The notes beneath the pieces were generated by a model, which saw nothing but the letters and a program-made list of their open reading frames with translations, was not told the DNA's origin and ran no database searches. Shown here piece by piece: positions 1 through 8,972 of a stretch of DNA of 64,000 bases. Origin of the DNA: an uncultured Bryobacterales bacterium. Lineage in GTDB: Bacteria > Acidobacteriota > Terriglobia > Bryobacterales > UBA6623. The position numbers and the translations under genes are program-made. The number at the start of each line of letters is the position of its first letter. Position 1 is the stretch's first letter. The stretch covers positions 4,044,435-4,108,434 of the forward strand of contig OY282420.1 of assembly GCA_958295955.1 (NCBI GenBank), given 5' to 3'.

Positions 1-479
1 CAGCCAACGGCGACATCTATATCGCCGACGCCGGCAACGGGCGCATCGTGCGGCTGTCGGCCGCCGGCAAGTTTCTCGGTCAATGGGGGAGCAAAGGCAA
101 GGGCGAGGGGGAATTCGCCGCCGCCCACGGCATCGCCATTGACGCGCGCGACCGCATCTACGTAGCCGACCGCGGCAACAACCGCATTCAGGTTTTCTCC
201 AGGGAAGGGCGGTTTCTGGCCGCCTGGAGCGGGTTCGGCAACCCTTTCGGCGCGGTTGTCGTCGGCGATGAACTGATCGTCAGCGACGGCGACGCGCATA
301 CCGTCAGCCATTTGCGCTTGAAAGACGGCAAGATGAGCGCGCAGTGGGGCGGGTCCGAAACCTTGCAACTCCCGCATTTGATGGACCATGACGGGCGCGG
401 GCGGCTCTACGTAACGGAAGTTGCGGGCAAGCGCGTTCAGATTTTTCGCCGCGCGGAGCAGTCGTTGGGAATAAAATGA
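1..479 (+). CDS. NHL-repeat beta-propeller protein, C-terminal part
   Basis: The reading frame is open from the left edge (first full codon at base 3), so the true start lies outside the window. The visible part carries NHL-type blades: IYIADAGNGRI near the edge, then IYVADRGNNRIQVF and a final LYVTEVAGKRVQIF. NHL propellers are normally extracytoplasmic binding scaffolds, and no catalytic residues can be assigned from this fragment. The TGA stop overlaps the ATG of the next gene by four bases (ATGA), which points to translational coupling and a shared operon with the DUF1549 and DUF1501 genes. The family call is secure; substrate and role are unknown. Confidence 0.8.
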   Translation, partial: ANGDIYIADAGNGRIVRLSAAGKFLGQWGSKGKGEGEFAAAHGIAIDARDRIYVADRGNNRIQVFSREGRFLAAWSGFGNPFGAVVVGDELIVSDGDAHTVSHLRLKDGKMSAQWGGSETLQLPHLMDHDGRGRLYVTEVAGKRVQIFRRAEQSLGIK

Positions 480-2443
480 GGTTGACGATGAGATTCGCAA
501 CAACGGTTTTGCCGCCCCGCGCAGCGGTTTTGGTCTTGCTGGCCGCGATCTACTATCCGCTATCCGCCGGCGCGCAAAGCGCGCCCCGGTCCGTGTCGCC
601 GGAGGCCAAGGCGCGCATGGAGCGCGCCCACCGGGCGGCCGAGCGGGCGGGCCGCCCGGCGGCGGACATCGCGGGCGCGCTCACCGAGCAGGCCGCCGGC
701 ATACGCCCGCGGGCGGACGCGGCGCCCGGCCCCATTCCCCGGCGCAATTTCATCGACGACCGTATTTTCGGGCGCATCGAAAAGGACGGCATCCCGCATG
801 CGCCGCTCGCCGGCGACCGCGAGTTCATCCGCCGCGCCTACCTGGACGCTACGGGGCGCATCCCCCGGATCGAAGACCTTGCCGCCTTCCTCAGCGACGC
901 GGACCCCGACAAGCGGGACAAGCTCATCGACCGCTTGACGGCGAGCGACGAGTTTGTCACGCGCTGGTCTTACTACTTCGAAGACCTCTTCCGCGCGGGC
1001 AACCGCATGGGCTTCGGCAAGAACCTCTTCCACTACTGGATCGAAGAGTGGCTGCGGCTCGACCGCTCTTACGCCGACGTCGTCGCCGACCTGCTGACGC
1101 AGGGGGGCAAGAGCAGCCATTCCTCGCCCGGGGCGCTCTATTTCGCGCGGGACTTCGTCAAGGCGCTCGACGACCCCGAGCAGCCCGACGCGCACGACCT
1201 GGTCAACCGCCCCGACTCGGTTGACGAGTTCACGATCACCTACGGCAAGGTTTTTCTCGGCGTGAACCTGGGTTGCATCTCCTGCCACGACGGCGCGCAT
1301 CACCTGGAGCAGGTCAACCTCTTCCTCACCGGCAAGACGCGCGAAAACTTCTTCCAGCAGGCGGCTTTCTTCGGTAAGACGCGCATGCTCATGAACTGGG
1401 AAAACGGCTTCCAGGCGAACACGGAGTACACCGTCGACGACGTTGAGCCGGGCTACCCGACGAAAGCCGAGAGCATCGTGCGCGTGCCGCGTTGGGGCGG
1501 CGACAATACGCCGCGTTTCATTCTGACGGGAGAAGCCGCCGCCCCCGAGCGCCTGCCCCGCGACGAGTTGGCGCGGCTGGTCACCGCGGACCTTCAATTT
1601 GCGCGGGCGACGGTCAACCGCATCTGGGCCGAGTTGATGGGCTTCGGTATCGTCGAGCCGGTGGACGATTTCGACCTGGCGCGCTATTACCCCGACCAGG
1701 AGATTCCCGAGGGTTGGAGCGTCCAGCCGTCGAACCCGTATTTGCTCGACGACTTGGCGAAGGATTTTCAGGAATCCGATTTCAGCTTCAAGCATCTGGT
1801 GCGGACGATCATGAAAGCGAACGCTTATCGCCTTTCGTCGAAGTTCGACGCCGAGTGGAAACCCGAGTACGCGGCTTACTATCCGCGCAAATTCGTGCGC
1901 ATTCTCTCCGGGCCGGAGTTGCACGATGCGGTTGCGGTCGCCACCTCCAAGCCGGGTTCCTACAAGAGCGGCGACGGCGAGGCGCCCCTGGCGATGGAGT
2001 TGCTCGACCCGGCGCACGCCGACACCGAAACGGCCGAGTTCCTGCGGGCGTTCGGGCAGCAGAGCCGCGACGAGATGCCTTCGCGAACGCCGTCGTCGGC
2101 ATTGCAGGCGATGCTGTTGATGAACTCGGAAATCGTGCTTGACCGCGTGAAAGCCGCGGGAAACAGCCGCGTGGAGCAGTTGCTCGCCCGTCGGGCGGAC
2201 GACCGCGTGCTGGTCACGGACGCGCTGGCTACCGCAACCGGCGCAACTCCCGATCCGCAGGCGGTGGAGGCGGCGCTCGACCGCGGTCTCGTCAAGCGCA
2301 TATACCTCGCCACGCTTGCGCGCAGCCCGCTTCCGGCGGAGATGGACATTGCGCTTACCGCGCTCGGCAAAGACCGCGAGCGGGGCCTCGAAAACCTGCA
2401 GTGGGCGCTGCTGAACAAACCGGAATTCCTCTTCAACTATTAG
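476..2443 (+). CDS. Secreted DUF1549/DUF1553 domain protein
   Basis: This 655-residue protein has an N-terminal signal peptide (hydrophobic stretch about residues 12-33, ending near AGAQS). A DUF1549 region follows (around FIRRAYLDATGRIP and the later FLGVNLGCISCHDGAHH), then a DUF1553 region with RATVNRIWAELMGFGIVEP. A single CxxCH sits at about residues 267-271. The family often carries a cytochrome-like heme motif, so covalent heme is possible but not shown. DUF1549/DUF1553 proteins are almost always paired with a DUF1501 protein, as here 13 bp downstream. The biochemical role of the pair is not established; involvement in polysaccharide breakdown in Planctomycetes and Acidobacteria is an inference from context. 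The start is coupled to the upstream NHL gene. Confidence 0.88.
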   Translation: MRLTMRFATTVLPPRAAVLVLLAAIYYPLSAGAQSAPRSVSPEAKARMERAHRAAERAGRPAADIAGALTEQAAGIRPRADAAPGPIPRRNFIDDRIFGRIEKDGIPHAPLAGDREFIRRAYLDATGRIPRIEDLAAFLSDADPDKRDKLIDRLTASDEFVTRWSYYFEDLFRAGNRMGFGKNLFHYWIEEWLRLDRSYADVVADLLTQGGKSSHSSPGALYFARDFVKALDDPEQPDAHDLVNRPDSVDEFTITYGKVFLGVNLGCISCHDGAHHLEQVNLFLTGKTRENFFQQAAFFGKTRMLMNWENGFQANTEYTVDDVEPGYPTKAESIVRVPRWGGDNTPRFILTGEAAAPERLPRDELARLVTADLQFARATVNRIWAELMGFGIVEPVDDFDLARYYPDQEIPEGWSVQPSNPYLLDDLAKDFQESDFSFKHLVRTIMKANAYRLSSKFDAEWKPEYAAYYPRKFVRILSGPELHDAVAVATSKPGSYKSGDGEAPLAMELLDPAHADTETAEFLRAFGQQSRDEMPSRTPSSALQAMLLMNSEIVLDRVKAAGNSRVEQLLARRADDRVLVTDALATATGATPDPQAVEAALDRGLVKRIYLATLARSPLPAEMDIALTALGKDRERGLENLQWALLNKPEFLFNY

Positions 2444-2456
2444 GCGGTAATGCTCT

Positions 2457-3842
2457 ATGAAAACCGTTGGTGAAATCGTTCCGACCCGCCGCGATGCCGT
2501 CAAGTTCGGCACGTTCAGCCTGCTGGGGGCTTTCGCGGAAAGCGCTCTATGGCCTCCGCGCCTGCGGGCCGCCGGGCGTTCCAATCCGCGCGGCACGGCG
2601 CGCAACTGCATCGTGATCGAAGCCGCCGGCGCCATCTCTCACGTCGATACCTTCGACTTCAAAGAGGACGAGGGCACGCAGCCGGACTTCGACGTGCGGC
2701 AGGTCAGCCCCGGCCTCTACCTGTCGCGCCGGCTCTTCCCCGAGCTTTCGTCCGAGATGGACAAGGTGTCGATCGTACGCACGTTCAAGAGCCACGAGGT
2801 GGTGCATTTCCGCGGCGAATACTACACGCGGGCCGGGCGGCCGCTGAACCCCGCTCAGGCCGCCGAGATCCCGCCGGTCGGCTCGGTCGTGGCCTACGAA
2901 CTGGATGCGCAGCGGCGCGAGTCGGACACGTTTCCGACCTACGTCAGTTGCAATCTGAAGAACTTGGCGCTGCCGAGCGGTTTCCTGCACCCGCGGTTTT
3001 CCGGACTCGATATCAATGCCGGCGCCGGCGCGGGCAGCGTCGCCGCCAAGGGCGAGGCGCTGGCCCTGCTGGAAGAGCGCTTCCGCTTGTTGAACGCTCT
3101 CGAAAAGGCGGTCGCCGCCGACCGCGGCAAACGCGGCCGGGCGCCCGATGCGTTCCGCGCATTCCAGCAAGACGCCTACCGCATCCTGGGCGATAACCGC
3201 TGGCCGCAAGCGTTGACGCCGGACGCGGAAGACAAAAAGCGCTACGGCGAAAACGCAGTCGGCCTGGGCTGCCTGCTGGCCCGCAACCTGATCCTGGCCG
3301 ACGCGGGCACGCGCTACGTCCACGTCAAGCACCCCGGCTGGGACCATCACAAATACATCTACGACCATTCGCGGGAATCGAATCACTACATCCACTGCAA
3401 CGACATCGACCGCGCCGCGGCCAACCTGCTGCGCGACCTCGCCGCTACGCCGTCACGGCACGAGCCGGGCAAAACCATGCTCGACGAGACGTTGATTGTC
3501 GTGCCCACCGAGTTCGGGCGCGTGCCCGGCAAGTTGAACCTCGTCGCCGGCCGCCATCACTACAACCGCACCTATATCGGCCTGTTCGCCGGCGGCGGCG
3601 TCAAGGGCGGAAGGATTATCGGCCGCACGGATTCCCGCGGCGAGCAAGCCGTCGAGACCGGTTGGAAGCACCGCTTGCAGCCCAAGACCGAGAACATCTA
3701 CGCCTCGGTGTACTCGGCGCTCGGCATCGATTGGCGCAAGGAGATTTTCGATACGCCGTCGAAACGCGCCTATCGCTATGTCGACCACTTGGGCGCTACC
3801 GAAATGTGCGTCGACGACGAGATCGAGGAGTTGTTCGTCTAG
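2457..3842 (+). CDS. DUF1501 domain-containing protein
   Basis: This 461-residue protein starts with a Tat-like leader (TRRDAVKFGTFSLLGAFAES). It continues with DUF1501 signatures: NCIVIEAAGAISHVDTFD near residue 50, HVKHPGWDHH in the middle, and TEFGRVPGKLN followed by GRHHYNRTY towards the C-terminus. DUF1501 proteins belong to the alkaline-phosphatase/sulfatase-like superfamily, but no activity has been assigned. It lies 13 bp after the DUF1549 gene, and its TAG stop directly abuts the GTG of the next gene, so the three genes form one transcription unit. The protein is probably periplasmic and works with its DUF1549 partner. Confidence 0.88.
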   Translation: MKTVGEIVPTRRDAVKFGTFSLLGAFAESALWPPRLRAAGRSNPRGTARNCIVIEAAGAISHVDTFDFKEDEGTQPDFDVRQVSPGLYLSRRLFPELSSEMDKVSIVRTFKSHEVVHFRGEYYTRAGRPLNPAQAAEIPPVGSVVAYELDAQRRESDTFPTYVSCNLKNLALPSGFLHPRFSGLDINAGAGAGSVAAKGEALALLEERFRLLNALEKAVAADRGKRGRAPDAFRAFQQDAYRILGDNRWPQALTPDAEDKKRYGENAVGLGCLLARNLILADAGTRYVHVKHPGWDHHKYIYDHSRESNHYIHCNDIDRAAANLLRDLAATPSRHEPGKTMLDETLIVVPTEFGRVPGKLNLVAGRHHYNRTYIGLFAGGGVKGGRIIGRTDSRGEQAVETGWKHRLQPKTENIYASVYSALGIDWRKEIFDTPSKRAYRYVDHLGATEMCVDDEIEELFV

Positions 3843-4616
3843 GTGGTCCGCGGGCGCATCCTGCCGGCGTTCCTGCTCCTGGCCGCCGGCGCTCCGGCCG
3901 AGGAAGCCGGCATGGCGCTCATTCCGGCGGGGACTTTCCAGATGGGCCGGACGAAGACGACCGCGGACGATGAGACGGGGATGCGGCCGAAAGCGCTGCG
4001 GGACGACCGCCCGGTTCACGCGGTCGCCCTCGACGCCTACTACCTGGATGCGCGCGAGGCGAGCCAACGCGACTATGCTCTGTTCATCGCCGATACCGGC
4101 CGCAAGCCGCCCTATCATTGGCTCGACGGGAAGCCGCCGGCGGGCAAGGAAGATTACGCGGTTCATAACGTCGGTTGGAGCGACGCGGCGGCGTATTGCG
4201 CCTGGGCCGGCAAGCGGCTGCCTACCGAGGCGGAATGGGAACGTGCCGCGCGCGGCGGACTGGAGGGCATGGACTATCCCTGGGGCAACGAATCCCCTGC
4301 CGACCGGGCCCGGTTCAACACTGCGCAAGGCCCCGGCCCGGCGGGCAAGTTCAAGCAAAACGCGTTCGGGCTTTACGATATGGCCGGCGGCGTCGCGGAG
4401 TGGTGCGCGGACTGGTTCGAGCGCACCTATTACGAAACCAGTCCCGCAAAAAACCCGCAAGGCCCCGCCGCCGGCACGTACAAAGCGATTCGCGGCGGTT
4501 CGTGGGCGTCGGGACCGCGGCGCATCACGGTATTTTTCCGCAACTGGGTCCGCCCCAATCAAAAAACGCCGAACATCGGTTTCCGCTGTGCGAAAGACGC
4601 CGAAGACGGGAAATAG
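3843..4616 (+). CDS. FGE/SUMF1-fold protein lacking the catalytic cysteines
   Basis: The GTG start immediately follows the DUF1501 stop. The 257-residue product has a short signal peptide (FLLLAAGAPA) and a full FGE-sulfatase domain: MALIPAGTFQMG, the central AYCAWAGKRLPTEAEWERAARGG split over residues 117-140, LYDMAGGVAEWCADW, and a C-terminal IRGGSW with NIGFRCA. In genuine formylglycine-generating enzymes the segment after RGGS carries two copper-binding cysteines. Here that segment reads WASGPRRI, with no cysteine. It is therefore unlikely to activate sulfatases despite two sulfatase genes in the window. It is more likely a C-type-lectin-like partner of the DUF1501/DUF1549 pair. Confidence 0.85.
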   Translation: MVRGRILPAFLLLAAGAPAEEAGMALIPAGTFQMGRTKTTADDETGMRPKALRDDRPVHAVALDAYYLDAREASQRDYALFIADTGRKPPYHWLDGKPPAGKEDYAVHNVGWSDAAAYCAWAGKRLPTEAEWERAARGGLEGMDYPWGNESPADRARFNTAQGPGPAGKFKQNAFGLYDMAGGVAEWCADWFERTYYETSPAKNPQGPAAGTYKAIRGGSWASGPRRITVFFRNWVRPNQKTPNIGFRCAKDAEDGK

Positions 4617-4762
4617 CGGCGCGCTGACGCGGCGTAGCCTGTTGGCGGCTCTCGCCCTGCCGGCGGAGATTCGCGCCGCGTGACGAGCATCCGCAGCGTT
4701 CCGCCGTTCGCCGCCCGCGATTCCGGCAACGCCGCTCGCGCCGCGGCCGTGCAGAGGGCGGC

Positions 4763-6058
4763 ATGAGCATGGCCGCGAAAATCCCGAATGTCAGGTGGCG
4801 TATCGCCGCTTTGCTCTTCTTCGCCTCGGTCATCAATTACGTTGACCGGCAAACGCTGTCCGTTCTGGCGTCGGAGATCACCGACGAGTTGGGCATTTCC
4901 GACATCGAATACGCGTATGTCCTTGCCGCGTTCACTTTTTGCTACATGGGCATGTACGTCGTCGCCGGCCTGTTGATCGACCGCTGGGGAACGCGGGCGG
5001 CGCTCTCGGTCTCGATGATCTGGTGGTCGATCGCCAACGCCTTGCACGCCTTTTCCGCGGGCGCCCTCAGCCTCGGCGCGTTTCGGGCGTTGCTCGGCAT
5101 CGGCGAGTCGGGTAATTTTCTGGCCGCCGAAAAAGCCATTTCCGAATGGTTTCCGCCGAAAGAGCGGGGCGCCGCCAACGGCCTCGTCAACGCCGCCGCC
5201 GCCACGGGGGCGATTCTCGCTCCGCCGCTGATCGTTTTTCTGTTTGAGCAGTGGGGTTGGCGGGCCGCCTTCGTCCTCACCGGGGCGCTCGGCTTTGTCT
5301 GGATGTTCTATTGGCTGCGCTGGTATTGGCCGCCCGCTCGTCACGACCGAGTGACGCCGGAAGAGATCGACCTGATCGAGCGCGGACTGGCCGAGGCGGG
5401 GCCGCCCAAGCGGCAGATCCGTTGGCGCGAGCTACTGCGCTTCCGCCAGACCTGGGGGCTGTTTCTGGCGCGTGTCGTAGCCGATCCGTTGTGGTGGTTC
5501 TACCTTTTCTGGCTGCCCAAATACCTGCGCGAAGAACTCGGCTTCACCATGGTCGAAATCGGCCTGACGGCCTGGATGCCCTACCTCAGCGCAGACCTCG
5601 GCGGCATCGCGGGCGGCTGGCTGTCCGGCCGGTCGATCGGCAAGGCCCGCTCCGCCATCGCCGCGCGCAAGCGTCTCATGCTGTTCAGCGCCCTGGTCAT
5701 GCCCATCGGCCTGCTGATCAACCATGTCGGGAATTCGGCCGCGGTTGTCGCCATTATCTGCATCGTCACTTTCGCGCACATGTCCTGGAAGACGAACCTG
5801 ATGACGATGACGAACGACATCTATCCCACGGCAATCGTCGGTTCGGCGGCAGGGCTGGTCGGACTCGGCAGCGGACTCGGCGGTTTCCTCTTCCAGCCCT
5901 ACGTCGGATACATCGTGCAAAACTATTCTTACGCCCCGATTTTTACCACCATCGCTTTCCTGCATCCCGCTGCGTTCGGCCTCGTGCGCCTATTGATTCG
6001 CCAACCGCTCGCAGCGGCAGCCGAAACCCCCGGCCTTGAGGGCGTGAAAACGCCATGA
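4763..6058 (+). CDS. MFS transporter, ACS/hexuronate-like
   Basis: This 431-residue protein has about twelve hydrophobic segments. The INYVDRQTLS motif in the first transmembrane region and the GIGESGNFLAAEKAISEWFP segment are typical of the anion:cation symporter (ACS) family, which includes hexuronate transporters such as ExuT. A GAGGG-like ribosome-binding site lies five bases before the ATG. The gene is coupled (ATGA overlap) to the GntR regulator and followed by sugar-acid enzymes, so uptake of a hexuronate or aldonate is the likely role. Substrate specificity is inferred from context and not from specific binding residues. Confidence 0.85.
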   Translation: MSMAAKIPNVRWRIAALLFFASVINYVDRQTLSVLASEITDELGISDIEYAYVLAAFTFCYMGMYVVAGLLIDRWGTRAALSVSMIWWSIANALHAFSAGALSLGAFRALLGIGESGNFLAAEKAISEWFPPKERGAANGLVNAAAATGAILAPPLIVFLFEQWGWRAAFVLTGALGFVWMFYWLRWYWPPARHDRVTPEEIDLIERGLAEAGPPKRQIRWRELLRFRQTWGLFLARVVADPLWWFYLFWLPKYLREELGFTMVEIGLTAWMPYLSADLGGIAGGWLSGRSIGKARSAIAARKRLMLFSALVMPIGLLINHVGNSAAVVAIICIVTFAHMSWKTNLMTMTNDIYPTAIVGSAAGLVGLGSGLGGFLFQPYVGYIVQNYSYAPIFTTIAFLHPAAFGLVRLLIRQPLAAAAETPGLEGVKTP

Positions 6059-6765
6059 ACAGAGTCAAGCGCATCGCTCGTCCGCGTATCGCCGATGAGG
6101 TCTTCGAATCGCTGCGCCGAGCTATTCTCGACCGCGATTTCATGCCCGGAGAACGGCTCAAAGTGCGCAGCCTGGCCACCGATTTCGACGTCAGCGAAAT
6201 GCCCGTGCGCCATGCCGTCAATCGTTTGCAAACGGTCGGTCTGGTCGAAATCAAGCCCCGCAGCGGCACCTTCGTCGCCCAACTCGACAAAGACGAATTG
6301 CTCGAAACCTTCGATATTCGCCGCGCGCTCGAATGCCTTGCGGTCGAGTCCGCCGTCAGCCGCATTTCGGATGCGCAACTGGCCGAGCTCGACGGACTGC
6401 TGGCGAAGATGGACGAGTGCCTCGTCAAGGGCCTCGTCGCCGAAAGACACGACAATTTCAATATGCTTTTCCACCGGCGCATCGTCGAGATTGCAGGCAA
6501 CGGGAAACTGCTCGAGATGTACGAGGACTTGCATGCGCATATCAAAATCGCGCGCGTACATTCAAGCAGCCGCGACTGGCTAAGGCGCGTTCAGCGCGCG
6601 CAGCAGGAGCACCGCCGCATTCTGGCCGGGCTTGCCGGACGCGACCGGCAGGAGACGATTGCGGCGCTCAGCGAGCACATCGACCGCGCGGGGCGCAACC
6701 TGATCCGCGACCACGAAGCCTTTCTTGCCGCAGGAGCGGGCGAAGGCGTTTTCAGTGGGAGATGA
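6055..6765 (+). CDS. GntR-family transcriptional regulator (FCD type)
   Basis: This 236-residue protein has an N-terminal winged helix (about residues 8-75: RIADEVFESLRRAILDRDF, then LKVRSLATDFDVSEMPVR and a wing ending PRSGTFV). A helical FCD ligand-binding domain follows, with metal-ligand histidines in FHRRIVEIAGN and LSEHIDRAG. FCD regulators usually respond to carboxylates or sugar acids, which suits the surrounding hexuronate-type operon. The start overlaps the transporter stop by four bases. It probably represses this operon until the sugar acid is present; no operator could be identified by eye. Confidence 0.9.
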   Translation: MNRVKRIARPRIADEVFESLRRAILDRDFMPGERLKVRSLATDFDVSEMPVRHAVNRLQTVGLVEIKPRSGTFVAQLDKDELLETFDIRRALECLAVESAVSRISDAQLAELDGLLAKMDECLVKGLVAERHDNFNMLFHRRIVEIAGNGKLLEMYEDLHAHIKIARVHSSSRDWLRRVQRAQQEHRRILAGLAGRDRQETIAALSEHIDRAGRNLIRDHEAFLAAGAGEGVFSGR

Positions 6766-6766
6766 G

Positions 6767-7657
6767 GTGATTCGTTTGCTCGAAGGAATCGTCCCCATCC
6801 TGGCGACCCCGTTCACAAACGGCGGCGCGGTCGATTACGAAAGCCTGGACTCGCTCGTCGATCATCTGCTCGAGCAGGGGGCGCGCGGGCTGGGCGTGTT
6901 CGGCAACGCCGGCGAAGGCTACGCCTTGCTCGCGTCGGAAAGGCGGGAAATCCTGTCCCGCGTGGCGCGGCGGGCGGGCGGGCGGGCGCCGCTGTGCGTC
7001 GGCGTGGGCGCGACCGGGACCGCCGCCGCGGTGGAGGCGTGCCGCGAAGCCGAGCGGCTCGGCGCGGCCGTGCTGATGGTGTTGCCGCCCTATTACCTGA
7101 AGCCCGACGCCGAGGGCGTCGCCGCCTTCTACGCGGCCGTCGGCGCGGCGGTCTCCGTCCCGATCATGGTGCAGGACGCTCCGTTGTTGACCGGGGTCAA
7201 CATCCCGCCGGCGCTGATGGCGCGTCTTGCGGGCGCAAGCGACGCGGTGCGCTACGCCAAGGTCGAGGCCCCGCCGACCGCGCCGAAGATTACCGCCGTC
7301 CGCGAGGCGGCGCCGGAGTTGGCGCTGTTGGGCGGCCTCAACGGCTTGTTCATGATCGAAGAGATCACCCGCGGCGCGCGCGGACAGATGCCCGCGGCCG
7401 ACATGACCGCGCTCTACGTCGAAGTCTGGAATCGCCTCGAAGCGGGCGACCGCGAGGCCGCTTGGCGCAGTTTTCGGCAAGCCCTGCCGCTGATCCGTTT
7501 CGAGTTGCAGCCGGGTCTCGGCGTTTCGGCAGTGAAACACAACTTGCTGCAGCGCGGAGTGATCCGCTCGGCCGCGGTGCGTCCGCCGACGCGCTCCCTG
7601 GATGCCGCCGGGCTGGAGGAGTTGGCTGAGTTGCGGCGCCTGGTTTTCTCCCGGTGA
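6767..7657 (+). CDS. DHDPS/NAL-family lyase (class I aldolase fold)
   Basis: This 296-residue TIM-barrel enzyme of the dihydrodipicolinate synthase/N-acetylneuraminate lyase family has GIVPILATPF at the N-terminus, a GNAGEGYALL segment in place of the GTTGE loop, and a Schiff-base lysine in YAKVEAPP. The position usually held by the catalytic tyrosine (YN.P) reads VQDAP, as in family members acting on 2-keto-3-deoxy sugar acids. A 2-keto-3-deoxy sugar-acid aldolase or dehydratase role therefore fits better than lysine biosynthesis. GTG at 6767 is chosen because GGGAG lies five bases upstream and the regulator stops just before it; GTG 6755 is an alternative. Confidence 0.82.
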   Translation: MIRLLEGIVPILATPFTNGGAVDYESLDSLVDHLLEQGARGLGVFGNAGEGYALLASERREILSRVARRAGGRAPLCVGVGATGTAAAVEACREAERLGAAVLMVLPPYYLKPDAEGVAAFYAAVGAAVSVPIMVQDAPLLTGVNIPPALMARLAGASDAVRYAKVEAPPTAPKITAVREAAPELALLGGLNGLFMIEEITRGARGQMPAADMTALYVEVWNRLEAGDREAAWRSFRQALPLIRFELQPGLGVSAVKHNLLQRGVIRSAAVRPPTRSLDAAGLEELAELRRLVFSR

Positions 7658-7662
7658 CCGGC

Positions 7663-8874
7663 ATGAAGATCGCCGCGGTCGACGCCTTCCCGATCCGCTT
7701 GCCGCGCGATACGCAGCAGGCCGCGGGAAGCGCCGGTTCGCCGACCGGTTTGCAGGCAAGCCGGTTCGATTACCGCTGGTCGCAGGCTTACCCCGCTCTC
7801 TATTCGATCCATTTCGAGACGGCGCTGGTGAGATTGACCGCCGATGACGGGCGCGAGGGCTGGGGCGAGGCGCAGGCGCCCCTGGCGCCCGAAGTCGTCT
7901 GCGCGATAGTCGAGATGCTGTTGCGCCCGGCGCTCGCGGACGAGGAATTCTCGGGGTCGCCCGAGCGTATCCGCGAGCTGCGGCAGCGCCTGTACTCCAC
8001 CATGCGCGTCCGCGGCCAGACCGGCGGGTTCATGCTCGATGCGATTAGCGGCGTCGATTTGGCCTTGTGGGATCTCGCCGGGAAAATTGCTGGCAAACCG
8101 GCCGCCGAGCTCATCGCGGGCGCATCCGCGCGCAAGAGCCTGCCTGCTTATCTTTCGGGGTTGACGGGCGCCGACAACTCCGAGCGGTTGGCGCAAGCGG
8201 AGAAGCACTGGGAAGAGGGCTTTCGCACCTTCAAGTTGTTCTTCGACCGCAGCGAAGCCGAGTTGTTCGACCTGATCGACCGCCTGCGGCGGCGTTTCGG
8301 AAGCGCCGCGCGCATCGCCGTCGATGCGCTGTGGAGATTGAACGAGTCGGATTGCCGGCCTTTTACCGAGGCACTCGACGAGCGGGGCATTCTGTGGCTC
8401 GAATGTCCTCTGCCGCCGGAAGACGCCGCGGCCCACGCACGCCTCGCCGCGTATGTGAAGACGCCCCTGGCGCTCGGCGAGAGTTACCGCACGCGGTTCG
8501 AGTTGCAGCCGTTCTTCGAGCGCAACGTCTTCGCCTGGCTGCAACCCGATCTTGGGCGCTGCGGCATCACGGAAGCCGTCGAGTGGGCGCGCCTGGCGCA
8601 GGAAGCCGGTATCGAAATCGCGCCCCACGTCAGCATTGCAATGGGGCCGCAGATCGCCGCCGCCCTGCACTTGGCGGCGGCGACGCCGAACTCTCCTCTT
8701 GTCGAATACAACCCGAAGGTGCTGGAGATCGCCAACCGCTATCAAGAGCAACCCATCGTCATGCAAGCGGCGCGGTACGTTCTTCCCCAAGGCCCCGGCC
8801 TCGGCGCGGAGATGCGCAATTTGCCGCCGGCAATTCCGCGGCAGGCCGGGAGGATAACCGGGCATCGGCCTTGA
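7663..8874 (+). CDS. Mandelate racemase-type enolase-superfamily enzyme (sugar-acid dehydratase-like)
   Basis: This roughly 403-residue enzyme has the N-terminal capping domain and the (beta/alpha)7-beta barrel of the enolase superfamily. Candidate metal ligands are the Asp in AVDALW, the Glu in WLECPLP and the Glu in ALGESY. An Asp in LQPDLGRCG and the His in IAPHVSI form the dyad typical of the mandelate racemase subgroup, many of whose members dehydrate acid sugars. The KxK motif of the muconate-lactonizing subgroup is absent. Its place between a keto-deoxy-acid lyase and UxaE suggests an aldonate or aldarate dehydratase. GTG 7654, overlapping the upstream stop, is an alternative start. 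Confidence 0.83.
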   Translation: MKIAAVDAFPIRLPRDTQQAAGSAGSPTGLQASRFDYRWSQAYPALYSIHFETALVRLTADDGREGWGEAQAPLAPEVVCAIVEMLLRPALADEEFSGSPERIRELRQRLYSTMRVRGQTGGFMLDAISGVDLALWDLAGKIAGKPAAELIAGASARKSLPAYLSGLTGADNSERLAQAEKHWEEGFRTFKLFFDRSEAELFDLIDRLRRRFGSAARIAVDALWRLNESDCRPFTEALDERGILWLECPLPPEDAAAHARLAAYVKTPLALGESYRTRFELQPFFERNVFAWLQPDLGRCGITEAVEWARLAQEAGIEIAPHVSIAMGPQIAAALHLAAATPNSPLVEYNPKVLEIANRYQEQPIVMQAARYVLPQGPGLGAEMRNLPPAIPRQAGRITGHRP

Positions 8875-8960
8875 GGTCGGATGCATCGTTCGTTCCCATG
8901 CCGTCGGTTTTCACGGGCGTCCGCTTTCCGTCAAGACGCGGCGAGGCGTAGGCCGCGCGC

Positions 8961-8966
8961 TATCAT
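8961..8966 (+). promoter_or_regulatory. -10-like box TATCAT, leaderless start candidate for uxaE-like gene
   Basis: TATCAT ends six bases before the ATG at 8973 and there is no Shine-Dalgarno sequence. That spacing would put the transcription start at or next to the A of the ATG. No convincing -35 box was seen, so this is a pattern-based proposal. Confidence 0.35.
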
Positions 8967-8972
8967 GGCGCC

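Noticed and set aside
560-2635. 691-codon open frame antisense to the DUF1549 gene
   Set aside because: It is a GC-rich shadow with no domain; the plus-strand gene has signal peptide, motifs and operon context.
4624-4683. Short frame encoding TRRSLLAALALPA, like the leader of a lost Tat-exported protein
   Set aside because: No start codon and only about 20 codons; may be a gene remnant but it cannot be supported.
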